DNA of 19,953 nt. Origin: a bacterium. Lineage in GTDB: Bacteria; Patescibacteriota; Microgenomatia; Levybacterales; UBA12049. Below the pieces are notes generated by a model, which worked only from the letters and a program-made list of their open reading frames with translations, made no database searches and was not told the DNA's origin. Location of the stretch: NCBI GenBank assembly GCA_021784535.1, contig JAJYHW010000076.1:1-19953 (forward strand). Reading direction: 5' to 3'. The position numbers and the translations under genes were made by a program. Positions 1 through 8,374 of this stretch are shown piece by piece (the stretch's first letter is position 1; every line of letters starts with the position of its first letter).

Positions 1-21
1 TCCAGTTAATGTGATAGTCAC
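1..21 (-). CDS. atpE: ATP synthase subunit c, first codons only (partial)
   Basis: Only seven codons are inside the window, starting at a GTG (19-21) and reading M-T-I-T-L-T-G. A near-perfect Shine-Dalgarno sits seven bases before the GTG. An ATG further upstream in another frame runs into a stop after 12 codons, so the GTG is the credible start. The gene follows atpB on the same strand, and the usual bacterial order is a, c, b, so subunit c is the expected product. Identity rests on position, not on the seven residues. Confidence 0.5.
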
Positions 22-28
22 TCTACAA

Positions 29-39
29 TCACCTCCTTT
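29..39 (-). promoter_or_regulatory. Shine-Dalgarno of the atpE start
   Basis: Read on the minus strand this is AAAGGAGGTGA, a long match to the 16S anti-Shine-Dalgarno, seven bases before the GTG at 19-21. It decides the non-ATG start and contrasts with the absence of such a site at most other genes here. Confidence 0.8.
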
Positions 40-74
40 GATAGTTTGGATAGCATATTTTTTGTTTCCATATA

Positions 75-830
75 TTATTCTTCCATTGGATTGTGCGACG
101 TTGTCATAATTGCCATAAACGCCATCGTCAAAAGTGCAAAAATAATTGCTTGTATTATAGCAACAAAATATTCATAAAGCACTAATGGAATTGGTGCCAA
201 AAAAGCAAATGAAGCAGATAATAATCCCAGCATCAAAGCATCAACAAACATGTTCCCGAAAAGACGGAAAGAGAACGCGATAATTTTGGTAAATTCTGAA
301 ACTAATTCCAGCAGTCCGCTATAAAGTTCGAGAGGCTTTGCTGAAAAGAATTTGTTAAGATACTTTTTTATCCCAAGCGTCTTGATGCTTAATGAATGCG
401 CTGCGGTTTGAGAAATAAGTGCAAGTGCCAATGTAGCGTTAAGATCTGTTGCTGTGCTTCTGATGAGAGGTGTGAATGTTTGGCCGTGATAAAATCCAAA
501 AGCAGTTACACCCGGGATCAGGTCGCTAAAGTTGGCTACAAGAATAAAAATAAAAAATGACATGACATATTCAAAGATTGTCCTAGTATGAATAGTAGCT
601 GTTGATGCAGTCAATTTATAAAATTCTTCCATTACTACTTCAAAAAGTGCCTGCATTTTTCCTGGGACAAGCGAGATGTTTTTATAGATAAAATAAATAC
701 CGCTTAAAACAATAGCATCGACCAATAGCATTCCTAGTATTGTATTTGTTACGGGAAATGGTCCGATGTGAAAAAGAATATCCGGCGCAAGGCTCATCAT
801 AAAAATAAAAAAACCTGTACCTGCAGGCAT
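75..830 (-). CDS. atpB: F0F1 ATP synthase subunit a
   Basis: Membrane subunit a of the F-type ATP synthase, which forms the proton half-channels against the c-ring. The 251-residue product is hydrophobic with about five to six membrane segments. The hallmark helix reads FSFRLFGNMF at about 186-195, and R189 corresponds to the essential arginine of E. coli subunit a. Upstream are the conserved ELVSEFTK (175-182) and a TATDLNATLAL stretch (126-136). The last helix carries the conserved glutamine in AIIQA. The ATG at 830 lies 7 bases after the dnaE stop; an internal start at 800 (MMSLAPDILFHIG) fits the usual family N-terminus and is a real alternative. Neither has a Shine-Dalgarno. It is probably co-transcribed with dnaE and leads into atpE. 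Confidence 0.95.
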   Translation of the reverse strand: MPAGTGFFIFMMSLAPDILFHIGPFPVTNTILGMLLVDAIVLSGIYFIYKNISLVPGKMQALFEVVMEEFYKLTASTATIHTRTIFEYVMSFFIFILVANFSDLIPGVTAFGFYHGQTFTPLIRSTATDLNATLALALISQTAAHSLSIKTLGIKKYLNKFFSAKPLELYSGLLELVSEFTKIIAFSFRLFGNMFVDALMLGLLSASFAFLAPIPLVLYEYFVAIIQAIIFALLTMAFMAIMTTSHNPMEE

Positions 831-837
831 TTATATT

Positions 838-3800
838 TTAATTTGTAATGCCTGGTAAGTCAAGAAGCAGAGTTTCAATCGGCGTGACAGTATCGACAAG
901 GATAGTCTGTTTATCATTTTTTGTGTCAAGTTTACCTTCAAGAATGACGACAGAATCTTTTATCAGATTATTTTTATACGTTTCAAATGTTCTGGGGAAA
1001 ATAACGCATTCAATAGCTGTTCCTTTTTCATCGATAAGAGAAAGAAAAGCCATTTCATTGCCCGTCTTGGTAAAAATACGTTTTACGCTGTCAAGAATAC
1101 CGCCGATTTTTATTCTGGCGCCTTCCTGTTGCGTCTCCAGCTCATCAAAATCAATTGCTCCAAATGACTGAAGATAAGAAAGTTTTTCAAGATGCGGATG
1201 AGAAGTAAGATAGATTCCAAGGAATTCTTTTTCAAATTGGATTTTTTCATTTTCCGAAAAATCTTCAATTTCAGCAAAACTGAAATCGAGCGTATTGCTG
1301 CTTAACTCTTCCGGATTGTCATCAAATAATGATTTTTGTCCATCTGCCTGCTGTTTCTTTATTTGATTGATTTTCAGAACAATTTCCGGAAATGCGACAA
1401 GCAATGAAGCTCTGTTACCAAAACTATCCATCGCTCCTGCTTTAATCAGGCTCTCCAGTGTTTTTTTATTAATCGTTGATAGATTAACTCGCAGGCAAAA
1501 ATCAGCAAAGCTTGTAAATAGTTTTTCTTTTCGTGCTTCAAGTATGTTCTGGATTGCGGCATCACCGACATTTTTTATTGCAGAAAGACCAAACCGTATA
1601 TTGGTCCCGTCTTCAATGCTGAAATCACTTTGCGATTTATTGATGTCCGGCAAAAGAACCGGTAGATTCAATCTTTTACATTCGATAACAGCTTGAGCGA
1701 CTTTTTCATTTTTTGCGGGTCCTGAAGTGCCTCGTGATTCTGCGGTTAGCAGTGCTGTCATAAATTCAACAGAATAATTTGCCTTCAAATATGCTGTTCT
1801 GAAGGCGATAATTGCGTAGCATGCCGCATGGGCTTTGTTAAAACCATATCCGGCAAATGGTGCGATCAATTCGAAAAATTCTTCAGCTCCTTTTGAGGTA
1901 AGACCGTTTTTTATAGCGCCGGCAATAAATAATTCTTTTTGTTTTTTCATCTCACTGGGAATTTTTTTACCCATAGCTTTTCTGAATTTATCTGCTTCAA
2001 GCCATGAATAACCGGCGAGAGTGATCGCAGTGAGCAGTACATCATCCTGGTAGGTAAGGATACCATATGAATGTTTCAAAATGTCGGTAAGACGCGGATC
2101 GGGGTAGGTGATAAGTGACGGATTGTGTTTTCTTCTAATAAATTCAGGAATAATTGCCATTGGCCCCGGACGATAAAGGGCGACCATTGCTTGCAGGTCA
2201 AAGATAGTTGTGGGTTTCAATTCTTTAATATATCGCCGCATACCTGCTGATTCAAGCTGAAAAATACCTGTCGTTTCTCCCTCAGAAAGCAGTTTGTATG
2301 TCTTTGTGTCCTCCAGGTTGACTTTGTTTAAATCAATTTCTTTTTGCTGATTTTCTTTAATAAATCGCAGGCATTCTTCGATAATTGTCAAATTACGAAG
2401 CCCCAAAAAATCCATTTTCAGAAGTCCGACACCGTCTTCTCCAACCGTATACATATCATATTGCGTGACGATTTTTTCTCCGTTCGTTTCCTTCTGGAGA
2501 GGTGTATATTCAGTCAGTGGTTTATCCGCGATTACCACACCAGCTGCATGAACGGACGCATGTCTTGCAACGCCTTCAAGTTTTCTGGCAAGCTTAAGAA
2601 GCTGTCGTGTTTCAGATTCAGTATCATACGCACGTTTCAAATCAGGACTTTGTGAGAGTGCTGCTTCTATCGTCATCGCGTGACCTTGCCATCCTTGTGG
2701 AATCATTTTCGAAATTCGATCAGGTCCTGCGTACGGCATGCCGAGAGCGCGTCCGGTATCGCGGACTGATCCTCGAGCTTCCATTGTGCCGAAGGTAATG
2801 ATTTGTGCAACCTTATCTTTTCCGTATTTTTCTGTTACATATTCAATCACTTCTTCGCGTCTGGTGTCAGCAAAATCCAGATCGATATCAGGAGCAGATG
2901 GACGGAGCGGATTTAAAAACCGTTCAAAAGGCAAATTGAAAAAGAAAGGATCAGCATCTGTTATTTTTAAACAATACGAAACAACTGATCCGGCGGCGGA
3001 TCCTCTTCCCGGGCCTACAGCGATGCCATTATCTTTTGCCCAGTTCACAAAATCCGCAACGACAAGAAAATACGTTTCATATTTCTTTTTGATGATAATT
3101 GAAAGTTCATACTCAATGCGCTCTTTCATTTTTTCCGTAAGGTCTCCGTAGCGAAATCTTGCACCTTCATAGACAAGTTGATTCAAATAATCCGAAGTCG
3201 TCATGTTATCAGGTACGGTAAAAATCGGCATATGCCATTTCCCTAGGGTAATTTCGACATTGCATCTTCTCGCTATTTTATTCGTATTTTCAATTGCTTC
3301 AGGTAAATCGATAAATAGTTTTTCCATTTCTTCAGCGGTTTTGATATAAAAGTCAGGCGAGGAAATCATAGAGAGCTTCCGTTTTTTATCAAGAATTGTG
3401 GTTTGCGTTTGGACACAAAGTAATATTTCCTGCGCTTCCGCATCTTCTTTTCTTGTGTAGTGATTATCATTTGTTGCGACAACGGGGAGTCCGAGTTTTT
3501 GTGAGAGTTCAATAAGTTTTTGATTGACCTTTTTTTGCGGTGGGACATTGATATGTTTTTGTAACTCCAGATAAAAATGTTCCGGACCAAATATCCGTGA
3601 TAGTTTGATTGCTCTTTCTTCTGCAGTTGCATCCTGGTCATGCATGAGCGGTTCAGAAACATAACCGTTTACGCAGGCACTCAGGCAAATAAGCCCCTCA
3701 TGAAATTGTTCCAGAAGCTGTAAGTCAGTTCTCGGTTTATAATAGTATCCTTCAAGGTGCGAAACGGTAACTATCTTCATTAAATTTTTATAGCCTGTTT

Positions 3801-4086
3801 CATTTTCAGCAAGGAGAATTAAATGATTGTATTCTTTATCCTGCGCGCCATCTTTATCGTGCAGAGATCTTTTCGCTACATAAATTTCACACCCGATGAT
3901 CGGTTTGATTCCAGCGTCATGACAGGCTTTATAGAATTTGATAGTTCCATACATGTTGCCGTGATCGGTAATAGCAAGTGCCTTCATGTTCAGCGATGCA
4001 GCATATTCGACCATATCTTTTGTTTTTTGCAGTCCGTCAAGAAGTGAATATTCTGTATGATTATGAAGATGAACAAAATCAGCCAT
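838..4086 (-). CDS. dnaE: DNA polymerase III subunit alpha
   Basis: Replicative C-family DNA polymerase. An N-terminal PHP domain (about 1-210) opens with HLHNH and contains ITDHGNMYG and NDNHY. The polymerase core has the PDIDLDF acidic motif (D400, D402, D404) and LLKMDFLGLRNL (D559). Fingers and helix-hairpin-helix motifs such as YRPGPM and GYGFNKAHAACYA follow. An OB fold ends the protein (about 985-1065, starting ARIKIGGIL). At 1082 residues it is shorter than E. coli alpha (1160) and stops soon after the OB fold, so the tau-binding tail seems absent. The residues expected for a PHP metal site are all present. It has its own promoter in the gatB-dnaE spacer, about 13 bases before the ATG, and runs directly into atpB. 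Confidence 0.97.
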   Translation of the reverse strand: MADFVHLHNHTEYSLLDGLQKTKDMVEYAASLNMKALAITDHGNMYGTIKFYKACHDAGIKPIIGCEIYVAKRSLHDKDGAQDKEYNHLILLAENETGYKNLMKIVTVSHLEGYYYKPRTDLQLLEQFHEGLICLSACVNGYVSEPLMHDQDATAEERAIKLSRIFGPEHFYLELQKHINVPPQKKVNQKLIELSQKLGLPVVATNDNHYTRKEDAEAQEILLCVQTQTTILDKKRKLSMISSPDFYIKTAEEMEKLFIDLPEAIENTNKIARRCNVEITLGKWHMPIFTVPDNMTTSDYLNQLVYEGARFRYGDLTEKMKERIEYELSIIIKKKYETYFLVVADFVNWAKDNGIAVGPGRGSAAGSVVSYCLKITDADPFFFNLPFERFLNPLRPSAPDIDLDFADTRREEVIEYVTEKYGKDKVAQIITFGTMEARGSVRDTGRALGMPYAGPDRISKMIPQGWQGHAMTIEAALSQSPDLKRAYDTESETRQLLKLARKLEGVARHASVHAAGVVIADKPLTEYTPLQKETNGEKIVTQYDMYTVGEDGVGLLKMDFLGLRNLTIIEECLRFIKENQQKEIDLNKVNLEDTKTYKLLSEGETTGIFQLESAGMRRYIKELKPTTIFDLQAMVALYRPGPMAIIPEFIRRKHNPSLITYPDPRLTDILKHSYGILTYQDDVLLTAITLAGYSWLEADKFRKAMGKKIPSEMKKQKELFIAGAIKNGLTSKGAEEFFELIAPFAGYGFNKAHAACYAIIAFRTAYLKANYSVEFMTALLTAESRGTSGPAKNEKVAQAVIECKRLNLPVLLPDINKSQSDFSIEDGTNIRFGLSAIKNVGDAAIQNILEARKEKLFTSFADFCLRVNLSTINKKTLESLIKAGAMDSFGNRASLLVAFPEIVLKINQIKKQQADGQKSLFDDNPEELSSNTLDFSFAEIEDFSENEKIQFEKEFLGIYLTSHPHLEKLSYLQSFGAIDFDELETQQEGARIKIGGILDSVKRIFTKTGNEMAFLSLIDEKGTAIECVIFPRTFETYKNNLIKDSVVILEGKLDTKNDKQTILVDTVTPIETLLLDLPGITN

Positions 4087-4099
4087 GCGTAATATCCTA

Positions 4100-4128
4100 A
4101 TTATAGATTTATACGGTGCGATTGTCGA
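4100..4128 (-). promoter_or_regulatory. Promoter of dnaE (near-leaderless)
   Basis: On the minus strand the -35 is TCGACA (4123-4128, 5/6), the spacer is 17 and the -10 is a perfect TATAAT (4100-4105). The -10 ends 13 bases before the dnaE ATG, so the leader would be only about six bases. No Shine-Dalgarno precedes dnaE. Confidence 0.6.
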
Positions 4129-4142
4129 GTGGGAGGAGTTGT

Positions 4143-5456
4143 TTAAGAGATTTTTTTCTTTAATGCGTCCAATACTCTATTTGTATCTACTTTTTTCCCG
4201 ATCTTTTTCATCGTCTGTCCGAGGAGGAACATGAGAGATGCTTCTTTGCCATTCTTATAATCAGCGACTGCTTTGTCATTTTCTTTGATTACTTCGTTAA
4301 TAAATTTATGTAATTCATTTTCATCAATTGCTGCAACTTGTTTACTTGCAGTGATTTGTTTTAGTAATTCCTCAGATGATACTTTTTCATAGTCTACTTT
4401 TTTGTTAATAATCCAATTGGCAATTGTCTTTGCATCAATATCTTTTACTTTTTTAACCGTTTCTTCAAAATAATCAGCAAGTAGCTTATCTCTCGTCAGA
4501 ATTTCAGCATTATATTCAGGAAGATTATATTCTTTTTCAAAACGTACTAATTTTTTATCCGGTAATTCTGGCACCTCTTCTTGTAGTTTGCTGATTTCAT
4601 CTTTTGTCATTACTATCGGCGGGATGTCAGGTTCCGGGAAATAACGATAATCATGAGCGTCTTCTTTGGATCTTTGAGAAAAAGTTCTTCCTTTATCCTC
4701 ATTCCATCCCCGGGTTTCCTGCGTGGGCATTTCGCCGTTTTCAAGAATTTTTTCCTGGCGTTTTAACTCAAAATTAATTGCCTTTTCAACGAATTTAAAT
4801 GAATTAATATTTTTCACTTCAACCTTGTAATTAGGAAGTTTGCCGGGTGTTGTTGTTAAGGAAATGTTTGGTTCCAGTCGCATTTCTCCTTTTTCCATGT
4901 CAGCATTTGCGACATCAAGATAACGGACGATTTGTTGGAGTTTTTCTAAGTATTCCTTAACATCAAGCGCATTATCAAAATCCGGCTCCGTTACAATTTC
5001 AACAAGCGGCACGCCGCTGCGGTTAAAATCAATAAGGCTTACTTTTTTTCCATCGATTTCCTGATGGGAAAGTTTGCCTGTATCTTCTTCCATGTGGACG
5101 CGTGTGATGCCGATGCGTTTGCCGCTCTTTAATTCAACAAGCCCTTTTTCGCCAAAAGGTAAGTCATACTGGCTGATCTGATATCCCTTTGCAAGGTCCG
5201 GATAAAAGTAGTTTTTTCTATCAAATTTAGAATATTCGTTTATTTTGCAATGTAAAGCGAGTGCTATTTTGACACACCATTCGATAGCAAGCTTGTTTGG
5301 TACAGGTAATGCACCCGGTAAGCCGAGGCAAACTGGACAGGTATGCGTATTGGGTTTTTCTCCAAAATAAAAAGCAGAACATCCGCAAAACATTTTTGAT
5401 TTCGTTTTTAATTCGACATGGACTTCAAGTCCGATGATTGGCGTATATTTATTCAT
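4143..5456 (-). CDS. gatB: Asp-tRNA(Asn)/Glu-tRNA(Gln) amidotransferase subunit B
   Basis: GatB is the tRNA-binding and kinase subunit of GatCAB, which converts Glu-tRNA(Gln) or Asp-tRNA(Asn) to the amidated form. The start is family-typical: PIIGLEVHVEL at 6-16, then the zinc cysteines C24, C26, C40 and C43 around CPVCLGLPG. The central domain has FDRKNYFYPDLAKGYQISQ, HMEEDTGKL and RSGVPLVEIV, and EVKNINS further on. The C-terminal YqeY-like helical domain is present and ends near VLDALKKK. At 437 residues it is somewhat shorter than the usual 475-480. No Shine-Dalgarno is seen before the ATG at 5456. It follows gatA across a 71-base spacer that is almost wholly a heptad repeat, and it is probably translated from the gatA transcript. 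Confidence 0.96.
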   Translation of the reverse strand: MNKYTPIIGLEVHVELKTKSKMFCGCSAFYFGEKPNTHTCPVCLGLPGALPVPNKLAIEWCVKIALALHCKINEYSKFDRKNYFYPDLAKGYQISQYDLPFGEKGLVELKSGKRIGITRVHMEEDTGKLSHQEIDGKKVSLIDFNRSGVPLVEIVTEPDFDNALDVKEYLEKLQQIVRYLDVANADMEKGEMRLEPNISLTTTPGKLPNYKVEVKNINSFKFVEKAINFELKRQEKILENGEMPTQETRGWNEDKGRTFSQRSKEDAHDYRYFPEPDIPPIVMTKDEISKLQEEVPELPDKKLVRFEKEYNLPEYNAEILTRDKLLADYFEETVKKVKDIDAKTIANWIINKKVDYEKVSSEELLKQITASKQVAAIDENELHKFINEVIKENDKAVADYKNGKEASLMFLLGQTMKKIGKKVDTNRVLDALKKKIS

Positions 5457-5463
5457 ATATTTT

Positions 5464-5526
5464 GATTAAAGATTAAGGATTGAAGATGTAAGAATTCTTT
5501 AATCTTAAATCTTATTTCTTAAATCT
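5464..5526. repeat. Inverted heptad array between gatA and gatB
   Basis: Nine consecutive 7-nt units fill 63 bases exactly. The left four are of the type GATTAAA, GATTAAG, GATTGAA, GATGTAA. The centre (5492-5498) contains the palindrome GAATTC. The right four are of the type TTAATCT, TAAATCT, TATTTCT. The right units are the reverse complement of the left type, so the RNA could fold into one long imperfect hairpin. It ends one base before the gatA stop codon. Confidence 0.8.
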
Positions 5527-5527
5527 T

Positions 5528-6937
5528 TTATAGGTTTGGTTTTTTTAAATACAATGGATTTTCCGTTTGATATTCGTAAGCTGCATTAAGAATTGTCTCT
5601 TCGGCAAATTGCGGTCCGATGATTTGTATGCCGATTGGCAATCCTGCTTTTGAAAAGCCGCAAGGGACATTGATGCCGCAAAGTCCTGCAATTGAGGAAG
5701 GTTCGACAAGCACATCAGCTAATTCGCCAAACATTGATTGATTTTCTGTTGCACCGACAGGAAGTGCAGTGGTTGGACTTGTTGGTGAAATAATAAGATC
5801 AACATCTTTGAATGCCCGTTTAAAATCTTCAATAATGACAGTTCGAACTTTGAGTGCTTTGTTATAATATTGATCATAGTATCCGGCAGAAAGTGTGTAG
5901 GTACCAAGCATCACTCTGCGTTTTGCTTCATCACCTAAAAAGGATCTGTCATTCCCGTATCTTATTCCGTCATATCGCGCAAGGTTTGAGGAAACTTCTG
6001 CACGTTGTAGGATTGTGTACACAGCAATTGCATATTTAGGAGAAAAAAGGTTTATTGTTTTGACGTTAGCTCCGAGTTTTTCAAAAGTCTTTAATGCATC
6101 CTCAACGCTTGCTTTTACTTCCGGATTAACTCCTTCAAAGTAATCATCAGCAACACCGATTGTCATCCCTTTGATATCGTGTGCCAGATTTTTTGTGTAA
6201 TCCGGAACCGGATTTGGCCCGGTTGTTGCATCATGAGGGTCTTGTCCTGCTAAGACCTGAAGAATCAAGGCACTATCTTCAACAGTTTTGGTAATTGGCC
6301 CGGGGCTATCAAGAGAGGATCCCATTGCGACAACACCATACCGGCTGACCCGTCCATAAGTGGGTTTCAGCCCAACAACTCCACACCAGCTTGCCGGTTG
6401 TCTGATTGACCCAGCGGTCTCAGACCCAATTGCGCCGAGTGTTTCATCTGCTGCCATACTTGCTGCTGCTCCTCCTGAAGAACCTCCCGGCAAATGCTCT
6501 GTATTCCAGGGGTTTCTTGATGCACCATAGTCGGAGGTTTCAGTGGATGACCCATGTGCCCACGCATCCATGTTGGTTTTTCCAAGTAAGACAATTCCTG
6601 CGTTTTTCAGTCTTTCAACAACCGTTGCATCATATGGCGGGATGTAATTATCAAGGACTTTACTTGACGCAGTAGTCCGGATACCTTTTGTTGAAAAATT
6701 ATCTTTGATAGAGAGGGGAATGCCAAGTAACGGTAAATCTTCTCCGGCTGCAATTTTATTATCTGCCTCTTTGGCATTATTCAGAGCTTCTTCTTCCGTG
6801 ACGGTCATATATGCTTTTACGTGCGGCTCAAGCTGTTTGATTCTTTCCAAATATGCTTTGGTCAGCTCAACTGAGGAATATTTTTTGTTTTTTAGATCTT
6901 CTTTTGCCTGTGAAATAGTGAGTTTCTTAATATCCAT
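5528..6937 (-). CDS. gatA: Asp-tRNA(Asn)/Glu-tRNA(Gln) amidotransferase subunit A
   Basis: GatA is the glutaminase of GatCAB and belongs to the amidase-signature family. Counting from the upstream ATG at 6946, the Ser-cisSer-Lys triad is K81 (in LSIKDNF), S156 (in GGSSGGAAA) and S180 (in SETAGSIRQP). The spacings of 75 and 24 match the family. LLGKTNMDAWAHGSS precedes the signature. I chose the fourth-codon ATG (6937) because a perfect TATAAT ends seven bases before it, which would make a leaderless mRNA; the ATG at 6946 would lie inside that -10 box. The length of about 469 is close to the usual 485. gatC is not adjacent: two histidine phosphatase genes separate it from gatA. Confidence 0.96.
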   Translation of the reverse strand: MDIKKLTISQAKEDLKNKKYSSVELTKAYLERIKQLEPHVKAYMTVTEEEALNNAKEADNKIAAGEDLPLLGIPLSIKDNFSTKGIRTTASSKVLDNYIPPYDATVVERLKNAGIVLLGKTNMDAWAHGSSTETSDYGASRNPWNTEHLPGGSSGGAAASMAADETLGAIGSETAGSIRQPASWCGVVGLKPTYGRVSRYGVVAMGSSLDSPGPITKTVEDSALILQVLAGQDPHDATTGPNPVPDYTKNLAHDIKGMTIGVADDYFEGVNPEVKASVEDALKTFEKLGANVKTINLFSPKYAIAVYTILQRAEVSSNLARYDGIRYGNDRSFLGDEAKRRVMLGTYTLSAGYYDQYYNKALKVRTVIIEDFKRAFKDVDLIISPTSPTTALPVGATENQSMFGELADVLVEPSSIAGLCGINVPCGFSKAGLPIGIQIIGPQFAEETILNAAYEYQTENPLYLKKPNL

Positions 6938-6944
6938 AGATTGC

Positions 6945-6973
6945 ATTATAGATCAGAAGTGCTTTTTTGTCTC
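6945..6973 (-). promoter_or_regulatory. Promoter of gatA, probably leaderless
   Basis: On the minus strand the -35 is GAGACA (6968-6973, 4/6), the spacer is 17 and the -10 is TATAAT (6945-6950). The -10 ends seven bases before the ATG at 6937, which places that ATG at or next to the transcription start. Confidence 0.5.
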
Positions 6974-7038
6974 GTATTAAATCTATGTATATTTCATGCC
7001 GGACGAAACAAAAGACTGTTCGTTTATTATTATGCATA

Positions 7039-7722
7039 TTATAATATGCGTGTTTTCTGTTGTTGTTTATTTATACCATATGTATCTTTGACAAAAAAAT
7101 CAACGCCGTCACTAGTAAGTACAATATATCCTGTATTTTCAACAGCATTTCCTGCTAATTCATCAAATTTTGCCCAGCCTAAATGTGTTAATAATGAACG
7201 CATATTATTCCCGTGATTTATGACAAGAACAGTTTTACCCAGGTACGCGATAGCAATTTCGCGGAGGAAGGTGATGAAACGGCTTACTGCTTCTTCGGGG
7301 CTCTCCATTCCTTCGCCGTGTTTGTATGCCATCTTTGCGTTTTCATCAAGTTTTTGCAACTCGTGCCTCATTTCTTCTTCAATTTCTTCTTTCGTTTTCC
7401 CCGTCTCTTCATATACTTTATGTATGTATGGGAAATAGGATCGTTCGCGGATAAGTCGTGTTGTTTGTATTGTTAATTCTTTTTCTAGTGCAATAATTTC
7501 CGCTGTTTGCTTGGCTCTTGTTAAATCCGATGAGAAGACAGCGTCAAAATGAATATGCTGCAAATGTTTTGCCCGTTTTCTTGCTTGCTCTTCGCCATTT
7601 TTTGTTAACGGAGCTTCAAGTTCACCCCATTGCTTATGAAATAAATGCGGTTTATCAGTATTCACATTGCTTTCTGATTCGCCATGTCGTACGATGTAAA
7701 TTGTTGTTAGATTATTCTTCAT
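7039..7722 (-). CDS. Histidine phosphatase family protein (second tandem copy)
   Basis: A phosphoglycerate-mutase-like (branch 1) histidine phosphatase. The N-terminal motif RHGESESN supplies the phospho-accepting histidine. SSDLTRAKQTAEII, RERSYF and the second catalytic histidine in INHGNNMR follow. The substrate cannot be told from sequence; the family includes sugar-phosphate and nucleotide phosphatases. Three ATG codons are stacked at 7728, 7725 and 7722. I chose the third because a GAGG lies eight bases before it, inside the end of the upstream gene, which this gene overlaps by 11 bases. It is clearly a paralogue of the gene before it: both share RHGESESNV and a similar C-terminal FDEL...GY.V sequence. 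The tail ends in a Gln/Lys-rich KQQQK. Confidence 0.93.
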   Translation of the reverse strand: MKNNLTTIYIVRHGESESNVNTDKPHLFHKQWGELEAPLTKNGEEQARKRAKHLQHIHFDAVFSSDLTRAKQTAEIIALEKELTIQTTRLIRERSYFPYIHKVYEETGKTKEEIEEEMRHELQKLDENAKMAYKHGEGMESPEEAVSRFITFLREIAIAYLGKTVLVINHGNNMRSLLTHLGWAKFDELAGNAVENTGYIVLTSDGVDFFVKDTYGINKQQQKTRIL

Positions 7723-8374
7723 CATCATATCCTCGGTTTCGCGTTATGCCAAATCTGTCAGATATTGTAAATGTTTTACCATCTGTTTTGACAACAAAAT
7801 AGCCGCCGTTTTTTATGGAACCGCTGGGCAGCTCATCATATCTTGCAAATTTTACATTGATCAGAAATGATCTCATGAGATATCCATGTGTAATGATAGC
7901 AATTGTTTTGCCTTTATAGACGGGAATTATCTCTTCCAAAAAGTTTTTAAATCGTTTCACGACATCATGTCCACTCTCTCCGTTTGGAAAATATTTGAAC
8001 GCGAATTTTCCTTCTTCCGTTAATAAATCAAGAGCTTTTTCGATTTCTTTTTTCTTTGTATGTGACATCGGTTCTCCGAAGAATCGTTCTCTGAGCACTT
8101 GAGTGGTAATAACAGATAATCCATGCTCCTTCGCAATTAATTCCGCCGTTTCTTTTGCTCGATTAAGTTTTGATGAAAAAATAGCAGCAAATGGCACTGT
8201 TAACAATCTTTTTGCAAGCTTTTCTGCCTGATCGCGACCTTTTTGTGTCAAAGAACTTCCAAATTCTCCGAAATGCGAGGCAGGTTTGTCAGGATTTTCT
8301 TGTGCATAAACATTGCTTTCTGATTCACCATGTCTTATAACATACAGCGTTGTTACTTCTTTTTTTTTAATCAT
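7712..8374 (-). CDS. Histidine phosphatase family protein (first tandem copy)
   Basis: A second branch-1 histidine phosphatase with RHGESESNV at the N-terminus, SSKLNRAKETAELIA, RERFFGEP, and the second catalytic histidine in ITHGYLMRS. Specificity is not visible. It starts at an ATG (8374) overlapping the gatC stop by eight bases; a more upstream ATG (8389) would add five residues and overlap gatC more. No good Shine-Dalgarno is present (GGAG is only one base from the ATG), so translation is probably coupled to gatC. Its 3' end overlaps the start of the paralogous phosphatase. The pair looks like a tandem duplication that has diverged in the middle (residues about 85-130) and kept the catalytic ends. 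Confidence 0.93.
   Translation of the reverse strand: MIKKKEVTTLYVIRHGESESNVYAQENPDKPASHFGEFGSSLTQKGRDQAEKLAKRLLTVPFAAIFSSKLNRAKETAELIAKEHGLSVITTQVLRERFFGEPMSHTKKKEIEKALDLLTEEGKFAFKYFPNGESGHDVVKRFKNFLEEIIPVYKGKTIAIITHGYLMRSFLINVKFARYDELPSGSIKNGGYFVVKTDGKTFTISDRFGITRNRGYDDEE
7729..7734 (-). promoter_or_regulatory. Shine-Dalgarno choosing the start of the second phosphatase
   Basis: GAGGAT on the minus strand lies in the last codons of the upstream phosphatase gene. Its GAGG is eight bases before the third of three stacked ATGs (7722), favouring that start and translational coupling. Confidence 0.5.

Noticed and set aside
848..3151. Several plus-strand open frames of 60-137 codons opposite dnaE
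   Set aside because: They are antisense shadows of a strongly conserved gene, lack starts with signals and show no recognisable domains.
7034..7049. Perfect 16-base palindrome GCATATTATAATATGC at the stop of the second phosphatase
   Set aside because: In AT-rich DNA of this length about one such palindrome is expected by chance, and no T run follows to make a terminator.
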